DNA from: Fragilaria crotonensis
Taxonomy: Eukaryota > Bacillariophyta > Fragilariophyceae > Fragilariales > Fragilariaceae
Assembly: GCA_022925895.1 (NCBI GenBank)
Contig: JAKSYS010000008.1
Span: forward strand, 62,001-126,000
Reading direction: 5' to 3'
Length of the DNA stretch: 64,000 nucleotides
Below, piece after piece: positions 1 to 10,742 of the stretch (positions are counted from its first letter, which is position 1; every line of letters begins with the position of its first letter). A program made the translations under genes and the position numbers. Below the pieces are notes generated by a model. That model saw only the letters and a program-made list of their open reading frames with translations, had not been told where the DNA came from and searched no databases.

Positions 1-3
1 AGT

Positions 4-1416
4 ATGTCTCATTCTCATCACTTCTTATGGAATTCACGATCTGTCACAAACAGCATAATTGCAAATGTGGCAGGTGTCGTTGCTGAGAATTTTGCAGTTA
101 GCCATCATGATGGATTGCGACGAGGGAGGACAAAAAAACTAGGATCGTCACCAGGGCGGACAATTCTCGAGCGCAACAGAAGGTCCGTCAAGGACATTTA
201 CAAGCAACTTGGAAAAGTGTACTTCCGAAGGGCATACCGAATGAAGTATAGTACTTTCCGCCGTCTTGTTGCAGCGCTTCGTCCATATATCATTTCTGTA
301 TCTGGGAAGAAAGGCACAACACGTTACATTCCGAATGGACCAATTTCGCCAGATGTCCGGCTTGCATGTGCCATTCGATGGTTTGCTGGTGGGTCTCCAT
401 ATGATATTATGACCACATACGGCATCGGTCACACCGACACAATCAACAGCTGCTGGTATGTCGTGGATGCCATCAACCGACACCCCAGCTTTATAATTCA
501 GTACCCAAACGACCACAACACGCAGCTATCTATAGCCCGCGGCTTTGCTGAAGCTTCAAGTGCGGGATTTCAGTGGTGTGCTGGGGCCATAGATGGAATC
601 CTTATTTGGATTCATAAGCCCTCCAAGAAAGATTGCCTGGAAGTCGGGTGCGACAGTGGCAAGTTCATGTGTGCTCGAAAGAAGAAGTTTGGACTTAACT
701 GCCAAGCAGTATGTGACGTTCGAGGTCGTATCCTGGACATCTCCATCATGTACCCTGGATCGACTTCAGATTGTCTCGCATTTGAAGGAATGTCGCTCTT
801 TCAGAAGCTTGAAGAAGGCATTTTAGCTCCAGGATTGTGCATCTTTGGTGACAATGCATACCTGAACACGCCATTTATGGCAACGCCGTATCCTGGAGTT
901 TCCGGAGGGACAAAGGACGCGTACAACTTTTACCATTCACAGTTAAGGATACGCATTGAGTGTACGTTTGGCATGCTGACACGCAGATGGGGAATTCTCA
1001 GAAGTGCAATTCCATTGAATGTCACAGTACAAAAGACCGTTGCACTTGTGCTTGCGCTTGCAAAGCTGCACAACTACTGTATAGACACTGATGGCAATTC
1101 CGATCTTATATCGACTGCCCGAGATGAGTGGCAAAATGAAGTTAACGGTGCAGTTCCTTTGGTAGCAACAAGGCAGCAGGATTCTCAGTTGGCAAGCGGC
1201 AATGAGGTCATTCCTGAGCAATTAATGCATGTCGGCCATCATTTTAATGATATTGGTGGCCAGGCTGGTTTCCGCAACAGGCAGCGACGCTACGACTACA
1301 TGAGCCGCACAGACGGAGTTCCACTTCCACGTGATCAACTGCACTCCCTGGTTGCATCAATTGGTCTTACACGGCCGACACTAGTACACCTCCGGCGCGG
1401 TGGTCACAATACCTAA
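4..1416 (+). CDS. PIF/Harbinger DDE transposase
   Basis: A 470-residue protein with the DDE_Tnp_4 (HARBI1-like) nuclease fold, which should cut and rejoin transposon ends in the nucleus. The three catalytic acids are visible: D197 in AGAIDG, D283 in GDNAYL and E319 in RIECTFG, the last followed by the family signature MLTRRWGIL. The region before D197 (about 60-190) has the usual basic, helical N-terminal part with the segment RMKYSTFRRL. The length is normal for the family, and no stop or intron is visible. The start used is the first ATG, at position 4, so an upstream exon beyond the window cannot be excluded. It faces its companion gene with 69 bp between the stop codons. Confidence 0.9.
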   Translation: MSHSHHFLWNSRSVTNSIIANVAGVVAENFAVSHHDGLRRGRTKKLGSSPGRTILERNRRSVKDIYKQLGKVYFRRAYRMKYSTFRRLVAALRPYIISVSGKKGTTRYIPNGPISPDVRLACAIRWFAGGSPYDIMTTYGIGHTDTINSCWYVVDAINRHPSFIIQYPNDHNTQLSIARGFAEASSAGFQWCAGAIDGILIWIHKPSKKDCLEVGCDSGKFMCARKKKFGLNCQAVCDVRGRILDISIMYPGSTSDCLAFEGMSLFQKLEEGILAPGLCIFGDNAYLNTPFMATPYPGVSGGTKDAYNFYHSQLRIRIECTFGMLTRRWGILRSAIPLNVTVQKTVALVLALAKLHNYCIDTDGNSDLISTARDEWQNEVNGAVPLVATRQQDSQLASGNEVIPEQLMHVGHHFNDIGGQAGFRNRQRRYDYMSRTDGVPLPRDQLHSLVASIGLTRPTLVHLRRGGHNT

Positions 1417-1485
1417 CACAGGCATCATGCTAGTATGCAATTCTTGCTCATCGGTTAACACCAGCCATTACTACTACTACACTAA

Positions 1486-3347
1486 TCATTTCGAACCATA
1501 GGTTCTATCAATTTCTTTGTCCACTTCTTTAATCTCGTCTTGTACGAGACGAACTTCACTCTCATAGAATTCACGAAGTCGCTTACTGTTGCTGTCACGT
1601 GGATTGAGTTGGGCAATATTCCCCCGGTACTGTCGTGCCAAGTCACTCAGCTGGGCTCGTCGATCGAAACAGCGTTTGCGACACTCTTCGAGGATCTTAC
1701 GCTCCTCGAACGCTTGCCTCTTTTCCTCCAGCTGCTTTTCTGATGTACTTGCGAGGAGGATCTTACGTTCCTCGAATGCTTGCCTCTTTTCCTCCAGCTG
1801 CTGTTCATGATTTCGATCCACGGCTCGATCATGTATCAAAGCGCTGTTTGATTGGCGGTTTGATTCAGCAAGATCAGTAATTGAACGTGCAATGGCTCCA
1901 AGTGATTGCTGTTGAGTCTGGGAATCAGCACTCGGCGGTGCTTCCGGGCGGCGTCCTTGGCGTTCACGACTGCCACCAGAAGTAGTACTTGGAGCATGGG
2001 ATGCATCCGAGGCACCGGTGTTGTTGTTAAGACGCTGCAGCGAGGATTGTAACAGTTGGTGGGCGTCAGCAACCTCCCAAAAGTACAGCAGATAAGATGG
2101 CCGGCCATTTAGAAAGGCAGCTCTACTTTGCAATGCGCGAGCTGGTCGGCCGCGGAGAGTTCCAATGTTTGTACGATGACGACGAGGAAAAGTAGCATCT
2201 TGGGCGGATGCAGGAGATGTCTGAGAGGTCATGAAGGAGGCATTGTCGCCGTTGGCACCAATGGCCTCCTCCTCTTCATCAGCGTCCGTACTAGAATAAC
2301 CTTCATCGTCTTCTTCTTGCGAAGCATCATCTTCTTGATCACGTCCACCCTCGCCTTGTCCGCTTTGTTCCCAACGACTGATAATCCTGATGAGGTCAGA
2401 CCTCATGGACGAGAAGATATCTTCAATCCTTTGTGGTGTCGCTGGAGTGAGTCCAGCAACGAGGTCGTACGAACAGTTTGTGGCTTCCTGGAAGTCAAAA
2501 TGGCATTCCGAAGCTGGCGCTACAGGGTTGAATGCAGAGCTGTTCCACAAATCTGAAATGACTTCAAAAACAGTTGGAGGTCTGAGAATGTGTGTTAGTT
2601 CAGAATTGTAAAAAGCAGAATCCTGTGCGAATGAAGCAAGAACAAGCAAGAAGCATAGAACAGCACCCGGCCGACACAGAGCACTCACCTAATATCTGAG
2701 TTACGTGCATCTATTTCCTGTCGTGATCTAGTATCTGCTCTCGTAAGGAAGAGGCACTTCACATTATCCTGAGTCAAGCACATGATGATGCGGAGGTAAG
2801 GCACTGACCCTCGCCAGTGCCCTCTTCCTCCACTGCCGCCGGCGCGACCACGTAATTCAACCGGCAGGTGCACCTCGCTACGCTCTTGTGTGCTTCTCAT
2901 GAGAACATCTTCGAGTCTCAGTACTTCACCCTTCAGGAATTCAATGTCTACAGCATCACGAACAGGATATCTTTCAAGCCACTCCATGATTTGGGGTCGT
3001 GTCCAGTTGTTTGCACGCAGAGCTGGAATGATGTTGAATAAATCAGCCCGCCGTTTGATTTCGTTCACGTAGTCATTATTTCGAGGACGCACCAATGAAT
3101 TCTTTGGAAGGATAGACCATGGCTCTCTATCAAAAGAGAAAAGAGGTTGTTCATCATTGCGATTCAATCCAATGCATAATACGTACAGTACCTTTTTCTC
3201 ATTTCCTGAGTCAATGTACACATCTCGACATAGACACCTGCCTTCATTCGAAGCAACAGCAGGCACCTCAACACCATACTCCTCTGCATCTGAAACACTT
3301 TCTTCTTCATGATCTTGCAGTCGTGAACCTCCTTGAGAAGAACTCAT
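1486..3347 (-). CDS. Harbinger companion protein, two exons
   Basis: Two minus-strand exons, 3347-2689 and 2581-1486, join in frame across a 107-bp GT-AG intron (gtgagt...ctcag) to give a 584-residue protein. The join restores a smooth sequence, ...DARNSDI-RPPTVFEV.... The N-terminal half has an acidic leader (residues about 1-30), a globular part with NNWTRPQIMEWLERYP, and a Gly/Arg-rich stretch before HWRGSVPYLR. The C-terminal part has an acidic low-complexity linker and a long charged coiled coil with a repeated unit, EEKRQAFEERKIL, seen twice. I recognise it as resembling a protein family common in algal genomes, but I know no assigned function. PIF/Harbinger elements usually carry a second DNA-binding (Myb-like) gene, and this occupies that place; no Myb motif was recognised. 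The ATG at 3347 was chosen; an upstream in-frame extension is possible. Confidence 0.7.
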
Positions 3348-3689
3348 TTTGATGCTGACACCGTCAGCAGAACAGGATGTGGTGCTCTGATATTGCAAAT
3401 ATTGTGTGCACGTTTGTTGCAAAAACAGGGCAGTGTACGTAAGTGCGTGTTGAGAACTTGATGTGAAAGATCAACATACAGTGTACTTTGTGTGAATCAT
3501 TATAAACTAGTGGTCGAAACGAAAATGTTGGAACAGGTTATGAAACTTGGATTGCTGAACTTGGATAAAAATCTTTCGTCAACTTCGATCGAGATCGTGA
3601 CGAAAGATGAGTCCCACTAACTCAGAAATCGAAGTTGAATCACGAGTTGATTACTTCGACCACTTGGAAACTTCGAAACTTCGATCGAA

Positions 3690-3714
3690 GTTGTCTTGTA
3701 TGGACATACCCTAA
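3690..3714. repeat. Harbinger right terminus with TAA target site
   Basis: The sequence runs through the palindrome TTCGATCGAA at 3679-3688 into GTCTTGTATGGACATACCC and then TAA. A GGG-type terminus beside a TWA trinucleotide is what the Harbinger family shows. The partner TIR is off the window, so this rests on one end. Confidence 0.55.
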
Positions 3715-4599
3715 ATCGTCATAGTTACTACGTTTTTTGCCCACTATGCCAGTGTATTGTACACAACCCTACTATTCTAGTAGCAGTGCGCCCAATACTG
3801 AGACATAGCAGAACTACGCGTAGCAACTATGTGGTCACACTCAAGCACCTCCAATACCGTTCGACGTGCAGTTCCACAGGATTCATGATACGCCTGTGTA
3901 TGAACAGTACAAGCATACCAGTAAAATGGGCTACAACAGGCATAACACCAGTACTACTAACTAGTAGTAATACTACTACTAGACTAGTAGGTACTTGTAC
4001 CATGTACCTTATACCTTGTACTCCGAGTACTCGAGTACTGTACCTAAACTGGAGGATTAAACTCAATTCTCTCAGATTGGAGTAGAGTCTACCAGTAAGG
4101 TACAGTACAAGCATAAACACTATAGCTGGACAAAGTAATTTTTTCGCAGCAACGGCACGCTTCTCCAACGATTTCGACAGGCCAAATAATATAGATAACA
4201 AGTCTGCGGTACTTTCTAGCTACTCAAAGTGCTGCTACGACCAGTATTCATGCAGAAATGTATGTTTGAAATTTCCCCCCCTGCATTTTTTTTAAGTACA
4301 GTACCTGGACGATCAAGTCACGAATGCAGTAAATCCAGTCCATTTCGACAACCACCTAGTTGTTGCTTCTCTATTGCATGTTAACAAGTCATCGCATGTG
4401 TATCAGCTATGAGGCTGTTGGGTTGAAAGTAGAATATAAATGGTGGTGACAAAGAAATTGCCATTAATCCGCACGACACGATTTTTTTAATTTTCGAAAT
4501 TAAATCCCTGTTGTCACAAGAATGATCATTTGTCGGTAATGGACGAGTCCAAGGTGAGTCTATTGATTGGCAAGCTAAAGTGTATTACATTCATCATGA
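3715..4599. other. Intergenic, GTAC/CTAG-rich
   Basis: No gene is supported here. The stretch from about 3940 to 4050 is rich in short palindromic words (GTAC, CTAG, ACTAGTAG) and in tri- and tetranucleotide runs. Several small open frames cross it on both strands but show no family resemblance. Confidence 0.6.
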
Positions 4600-7269
4600 C
4601 TATACTGTTGTTATTGCAATGGGAGTGATCGTTATTCTCGGAGGAATGTACGTGGTCCAATCCTTTGGCAGAGTTGCAAGCTTCGTGAGAATTTGATCCT
4701 TTCGTTTTAAATCTTTCAGGAGGAAGTCAACCTTTGCTTCGGGAAGCACCCATCTAATAACATCTCCCCAATCCTTGTCGTTCAATGAGTTTTCATCTGC
4801 GTTGTACTTATGCAAAGCTGTCTGAGCATTATCAAGAATCTTCACTCGTGCCTCACTCTTCTTGTTCACGACTAGCAGCCTCGCATTTTCGTTCAGTTCC
4901 AGTTGCATCTTCTGTGCCTGGATAGTGACACCGGCATTGCCAATCCTTGATTCGCAAGAACTCCATTGACCCGATGCTGAGAAGGCTTTATTATTCTGTA
5001 GCAACTCCGCCACCTGCCCTGCCTCAGTTGCTGCTCTTTGCACGTGAGCGGCTGTGGGAATCACAGCATCAAAGATCCCAGGATTAAAGCCGCTGGCTTC
5101 CACTGAATCAACCAGCACATCGTACCGAAACTGCAACCTTTCGAGATCTTCATCCTTGTTGTGTTGCCCAAGTTCCTTCCTTACTTTGGTGTTCTTCAAG
5201 CAACTGCGAGTGAAAGGCACGAACCCAACCTTAGCCCACGACCACAAGATCTTCTCCTTGCTGAAGTGACAATCGAAAGGCCTGTCACAGAGATCATCGC
5301 CAGGCATACCATTTACAATGGTAGAAAGATCGCCAAAGTCAAGATTCAAAACAGTCGATTGAAGCTGCTCTCCGTTCTTCCTAGCAAGACCCCTGTCCCT
5401 CAATTTTGTTTGCACCACCTTCTCGCCGCGTGCGTACGTCGCTGATTTGAAAGGACCGTACAGCGCGTCCATCTCTTGTTGCACACTGGTAGCGTTTGGC
5501 AATCCCATAATAATTATTAATCCTCGCTCAAAGAACTCTTCACGTTTCGATAGGATAGCCGCCGATGACACAATTCTGCCTGGGCCTGCATCCAGCTTTA
5601 GAATGACAGGGCCTTGATTAAGTTTACCGCTTACGGAGTCAAAGACAGCTGTCTTATTCATGTTTGGATAGAGCGGTACAATCACCGTCTCTATGTATTG
5701 GTTCAGAAGAGAGTCATCCATAGACCCGCGTGGCCGTACAGCATAGAAGCTGGCAGACTCAACATTTGTTGGGCAGCCATACCTCCCTTCAACAGTCGGA
5801 AGCCCCACAAGCCAATCAACCTTGACTCGGAAATTCTCATCAGACTTGGCGCTGGAGTCAAATATGTACATTGGAGGCAACGCTTCTCCTGCCGAATTGG
5901 TTGCGTATGCACCGGTGACGTGTCTTGCTGACTTGACACCTCGATTGGCACCCCTTTGGAAGGCAGGGTTGTGGTAGGATACTGCCCGAGAACCACCCTT
6001 GTCGCCTGTAACCGACAAGTCGTGATGCGTCTCGTCCATGTTTATAATTCTTCGCTCTGTGTCCTTCTTAAAGCGCACCTCCGACACCAATCCACCTTCA
6101 TTGTTGAATACTTCTTCATCGACAACAAGCCCAGTTGTGAGTAGATCTCGTTTCACGTCATCGAACCATTGATTTAAATTATCGAACGTCGTCCATTGTG
6201 CCCTCGCATCGTCAACAGAAATTTTGTTCGCAGCCTGGAGGGACTCAGGAAAATCTTTCCTTACCCTCCTCCATACGGACTCCACCTTGAACGCAGTTTC
6301 GTGTTGAGTGCCAACTATGGAAGCACCAATCAGTCTCTTTAAATCCCTTCCTTTCAACTCACCATCACCGACTTGGCAAACTTCGGCATGCGTAGCCACC
6401 ATGCTTGCAAAAACTTCGGGTATTTTGACTTTTGGGCCCTTTGCCTTAGGACTCACACCACCAACGACACATCCTCGGGCCGCTTCGTAGACTGTACTTC
6501 TAGCCAATCGCCTTTTCCCATCAAGATTGTATTCTAAATTCAGCCTCTCACAAATACAGTGTACTGGCTCAATCGTGCGTGATGCCACAAGCGAGGTTGC
6601 CTCTTTAAAGGCTGCCTTGTAGCGCCCTTCGTAGTCAACCTTGAGTCTCTTGGCTTCAAGCCTTGCCAAACTTGCTTGCCGCGAAGACTTTCTGCTTCGC
6701 TTTCCTTCTGAGCTTGTTGTTGCGGTACTAGCGCCAGTAGTGGTGCTAGTGCAAGTAACATTTGAGGATGATGACAGAGACTTCATCGTGACGGGGGAAA
6801 TGTTTCTTGATCTCTCACTTGCATCCTCATTTTGTTCAATGTCAATCACGATTCCAACCTTCATGTTGCTCCTTATCACCTGCTCTGCTTTCGCCTTCAG
6901 TATGCTGTCGTATGTCCCTTTCCTCCTTGCCAACTTGACTCGATAATAAAGTGTAGAATAAGGCAGTATCCCTTGCAGTTCACAAGCTGCAATCGCTTGC
7001 TCCACCCTGACATCATTTACAATCACCTGTTAAGGGAACAATTGTTATTAGTACAAAAATTGACGTAGGATTGTTATTTCAACTGCCGACAAAATTCAAC
7101 TTTCATTTCACAGTTTTCCAATTCACCATGCCAACTTTGCAGAAGTCGCGCAAGATGAAAAACATACCAATCGCACTGCATCTTCAACAGTGTAGCAACA
7201 CTTTGGTCTACCGACACTCCTTCCTGCAGATGCAGAAGCATTGTGGTTGTTGCCTCGTAACTTTGACAT
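4600..7269 (-). CDS. Pogo/Tc1-like DDE transposase, two exons
   Basis: Exon 1 is 7269-7168 (34 residues from an ATG) and exon 2 is 7026-4600, joined in phase 0 across a 141-bp GT-AG intron (gtatgt...aacag). The product has 842 residues. The join completes an N-terminal helix-turn-helix of the psq/CENP-B type: ...YTVEDAVRL-VIVNDVRVEQAI... and then ILPYSTLYYRVK. The DDE core is visible as D365 in NMDETH, D513 in LKLDAGPG and D554 in QQEMDALYG; the last two are 41 residues apart. Before the core lies a Ser/Thr-rich linker and a second basic region. This fits the ITm (Tc1/mariner/pogo) superfamily. The frame is uninterrupted. I could not find terminal inverted repeats by eye at 4430-4600 or 7270-7460. 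Confidence 0.75.
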
Positions 7270-7874
7270 CTACAACTTTTGACCAATTTATTTTCGAAGC
7301 CGACGATTGATGCGACCAAAAATTGACAACTTTTCTGGCGCGCGCTGTCTTTTCACAAACAACTTGTCGAATCAAACGACCTAAAAACCCCTTCTTTTTG
7401 AACCATCTACACTCAACCGGGTCAAATCAATCTTCATGGGGATAAAACGCTTATTTTATTCTGTCCAGCCTAGTTGTAATTTAGGAAGTTAGTTGATGCT
7501 CGGGTGATCGCCTTAAATAAACATGCCTGTACATCTTGCATACAAGCTGGTGGGCCTGCCACATCCTGTTGCTTATCGATCAACCACCAGTGTAGGTTGC
7601 TGCAAGGTAGGTGATCGAAACATCGCGATGCGAGGGGTTCATTTCGATTGAAGCTATGACGATACTGTAACGCGATGTATGAATCTTAGCTCCAACAGTT
7701 GAGATTGAGCAACGGATGAGGTGCGAGGGGAAAACTGGATTTCACCATGGAGTTTTGAGCGACGTGGAGTCCACGAAAATATGTACTGTGGTACCATAGT
7801 TCCAATTCCTTCTGGCGGGTGCCTCGACATCTTTCTCACGATTTTTTTGCTCTAGAGGTTGTCGTCGGCTCGTG
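7270..7874. other. Intergenic between transposase and zinc-knuckle gene
   Basis: This separates the divergent transposase and CCHC genes and should hold both promoters. I see no clear TATA element or repeat. A pyrimidine-rich stretch lies shortly before the ATG at 7875. Confidence 0.5.
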
Positions 7875-8370
7875 ATGTCTGAGACAATCGAAACAGTTGA
7901 GCCACCCAAGGGTACGCCTGTCGGAGCACTTTCAAGCGGCATTGATAAGAAAGGCGATAAAAAACGAACACAAAAACGAGTGCCTCGTGACAAAGCATGC
8001 TACAACTGTGGGGAAGTAAGTTTCAGCCGTGCTGTTTCTCGATTGCAGTCATTGCGTGACCTCACTCTCCACCCCAGACTGGGCACGTTGCTCGAGAGTG
8101 CCCGAATGATCGAGTTGAAGGAGACGATCGCAAGACGATTAATCAGGCGCGTTCGCAATACCGTCGTTGCTTCAATTGTGGAAAGTGAGTAAGCGAAAAA
8201 AAATGATCTTTGTCCCAGGGATGTGTCTCATTCTTTGTTTTGTTGCTGTTCGTTCAAGGGTTGGGCACATCTCCGCCGACTGTCAAAAACCAGCGGGAAA
8301 TAAAGCCTGCTATAATTGCGGAGAAGAAGGCCACATCTCGAAAGACTGTCCTACTCCAAAAGCCATCTAA
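7875..8370 (+). CDS. CCHC zinc-knuckle protein, CNBP/Gis2-like
   Basis: Three exons (7875-8015, 8078-8184, 8259-8370) join in frame to a 119-residue protein. Both introns are GT-AG (62 and 74 bp), and each splits a zinc knuckle between its second Cys and its His. The protein has a charged N-terminus (residues 1-40, with KKGDKKRTQKR) and three CX2CX4HX4C knuckles: CYNCGETGHVAREC, CFNCGKVGHISADC and CYNCGEEGHISKDC. Such small multi-knuckle proteins bind single-stranded nucleic acid. Family members include human CNBP, yeast Gis2 and kinetoplastid UMSBP, with roles in translation or DNA and RNA binding. With three knuckles it is shorter than CNBP, which has seven. The acidic/basic spacer between knuckles 1 and 2 is about 24 residues. 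A retroelement origin is unlikely because it has introns and stands beside SDHA. Confidence 0.85.
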
Positions 8371-8714
8371 TCTTGAAGGTAAGTCATGACAAGGTCACAG
8401 TAGGTGATCTCCTTTCATGTTATGTCGAAAAGCGCTTATGTTACAAAAGAGTGCATATACCCACGAATTCCAGTCATGATCAGCCCGTGTGTTTCACATT
8501 CTGTCCGATTGTCAGTATACTCACAGTTCCTTGTCGTGATCAGATTTCGGATTGTGTTTTGATAGGAACAAAACGTTCCCATTTTTCAGCTAATGAGTCA
8601 CATGTGCCGGGCATGGCACCGGCATTACGTTAAGCGTTTCGTTAAGAGACATAGTTAATAACTTATTCACAAACACCGATTAGAATTCTTCATCTGCTGT
8701 ACCGTTGGAAGCCG
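8371..8714. other. Convergent intergenic, 3' ends
   Basis: 344 bp lie between the stop codons of two convergent genes. It should carry both 3' untranslated regions; no coding signal or repeat is seen. Confidence 0.5.
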
Positions 8715-10742
8715 CTAATAGACGCGAGCCACAGGAGGAATGGTAGCACACTCGTCTTCGTCCAGGGTATAATAGTGAATTGGCCTGTACTTGATATCAG
8801 TTTTTCCTGTCTTCTCATCGAAGTAAGCCAAAGTGTGCTTCATCCAGTTCTCATCGTCCCGTTGGGTGTATTCTTCGTGCGCGTGAGCGCCTGACGGACG
8901 AAATGCAGAGTGAGAAATAATTACCAGTACTTGCTGCAGGAACACCTTTCTTACTCACCTCGACTCTCCTTCCTTTTGTCGGCCCCATGCATTGTCGTGG
9001 CTGCACAAGCCAGGAGATTGCGACATTCTAAAGTTTCCACAAGGTCAGTGTTCCAAATCAAAGACTTGTCCGAGACTTTGACATGATTGAATTTATCAAT
9101 AACACTGTCGATTTTGGTTACTCCTTCTGCAAGTGAGGAAGAAGTTCGATACACAGCCGCATGATCTTGCATCACATGCTGCATTTCCGACCGAATCTGT
9201 GCAGTAGAAAAATCACCGTCTGAATATCGGAGTCGATCGAGAAGTGCAATACTGGCCATGCCAGCGTCAGCAGGCAAATCCGCCGCCTTCTCGCCGGGAG
9301 TGGCGATCTCAGCAACTCTAAGTGCAGCTGCCCGTCCAAAAACAACGATGTCGAGAAGAGAGTTAGCACCCAGACGATTGGCTCCGTGGACAGAGGCACT
9401 TGCAGCTTCTCCAACAGCGAATAGTCCCGGAACAACTTTGTCCTCGACATAATTTCCAGCAGAATCAAAATGAGTGTGAATCACTTCACCGTGGTGGTTA
9501 GTTGGGACGCCACCCATATTGTAATGCACTGTCGGCAACACGGGGATAGGTTCCTTTGTCACATCAACTCCGGCAAAGATGGAGGCAGTCTCGCTAATGC
9601 CGGGAAGCCGTTCGGCCAGAAGGTCCGGCGGAAGATGATCAAGATGCAAGTACACGTGATCTTTCTTCGGGCCAACTCCCCGTCCTTCCCTAATTTCCAT
9701 AGTAATGGCTCTGCTTACAACATCCCTAGAAGCGAGATCTTTCGCAGACGGGGCGTATCGCTCCATGAAGCGTTCTCCCTCGGCATTCCGCAGGATTCCT
9801 CCTTCACCTCTGCATCCCTCAGTGATAAGACAACCTTCGAATTTTGGACTAGTTAGAAAGCCAAGCTAAATGAAGGTTCATCTGAAGATGAAAGAACTTA
9901 CCAGCACCATAAATTCCAGTTGGGTGGAACTGCACGAACTCATTGTCCTGGTTAGCTATACCAGCTCGCATGGCCATAGCGTTTCCATCTCCAGTACATG
10001 TATGAGCTGAAGTGCAAGAGAAATATGTGCGTCCAGATCCTCCAGTCGCCAAAACAGTGTTCTTGGCGTGAATTCTATGGATGGTTCCATCTTCCATGTT
10101 GAGAGCAATGACTCCGACACATTCTCCTTCCTCACTCATCAACAAGTCTAAAGCGAAGTACTCAACGAAGTATGTCGTGTCAAACGCAAGACTCCGCCCG
10201 TACAAGGTGTGAAGCATAGCATGCCCTGTACGATCAGCAGCACAAGCACACCGGTACGCTTGGCCTCCTTTCCCAAAATGAAGACTCTGTCCACCAAAAG
10301 CACGCTGGTAGATTTTTCCATCTTCCGTACGTGAGAAAGGCAAGCCGAACTCCTCGAGTTCCAACACAGCCTTCGGAGCTTCACGACACATGTAGTGAAT
10401 AGCATCCTGGTCCCCAAGCCAATCTGAGCCCTTGACGGTATCGTACATATGCCATCTCCAGTCGTCCTCACCCATGTTTCCGAGCGCAGCGTTCACACCG
10501 CCCTGGGCAGCAACGGTATGCGATCTGGTAGGGAAAAGCTTGGTTACACAAGCTGTCTTAAATCCAGCTTCGCTCAAACCCATGGCAGCACGGAGGCCAG
10601 AACCTCCAGCTCCAACAACGACAGCATCGTAAGTGTGATCAACAATGGTATAGTCTCCGGTCAATTTCGTAGACAGGCCGCGGATGATTGTTTTGGTCGT
10701 CCCACAACGCACTCTTGATGCCGCAGCTCTAGAAATCATCAT
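8715..10742 (-). CDS. SDHA: Succinate dehydrogenase flavoprotein subunit, mitochondrial
   Basis: Three minus-strand exons (10742-9902, 9834-8959, 8890-8715) with GT-AG introns of 67 and 68 bp give a 630-residue protein, close to the usual 620-665. It oxidises succinate to fumarate and passes electrons through its covalent FAD to the iron-sulphur subunit of complex II, on the matrix face of the inner membrane. Visible evidence: an Arg/Ser-rich, acid-free presequence ([10 protein letters not shown]...), the dinucleotide fold [10 protein letters not shown] near residue 44, the FAD-linking His75 in [19 protein letters not shown] at the first splice join continuing as [12 protein letters not shown], the [12 protein letters not shown] motif, and the C-terminal RPIHYYTL and [10 protein letters not shown]. 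The ATG at 10742 was chosen because it begins the targeting peptide; ATG 10739 follows directly. All key residues are intact. Confidence 0.96.

Larger units (their letters stand above)
1..3711. mobile_element. PIF/Harbinger DNA transposon, right part
   Basis: The block holds a Harbinger-type DDE transposase on the plus strand (4-1416) and a convergent companion gene on the minus strand (1486-3347), the two-gene layout known for PIF/Harbinger elements. The right end appears to be at 3711, where GGACATACCC is followed directly by TAA; Harbinger elements are known to duplicate a 3-bp TWA target. The left end and its matching TIR lie outside the window, so the terminus is inferred from one side only. 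Both genes have long uninterrupted frames, so the copy looks recent. Confidence 0.75.

Noticed and set aside
7074-7319. Minus-strand 81-residue frame upstream of the pogo-like gene
   Set aside because: The true first exon uses another frame (7269-7168), which gives an in-phase join and a proper HTH.
8167-8370. Separate single-exon gene with two zinc knuckles
   Set aside because: It is exon 3 plus intron sequence of the three-exon CCHC gene; the splice sites and split knuckles explain it better.
7875-8370. Zinc-knuckle gene as a gag remnant
   Set aside because: It has two spliceosomal introns, three knuckles in series and no capsid or protease part, and it lies beside SDHA.
10148-10471. Open frame on the minus strand within SDHA
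   Set aside because: It overlaps exon 1 of SDHA in another frame and has no motif of its own.
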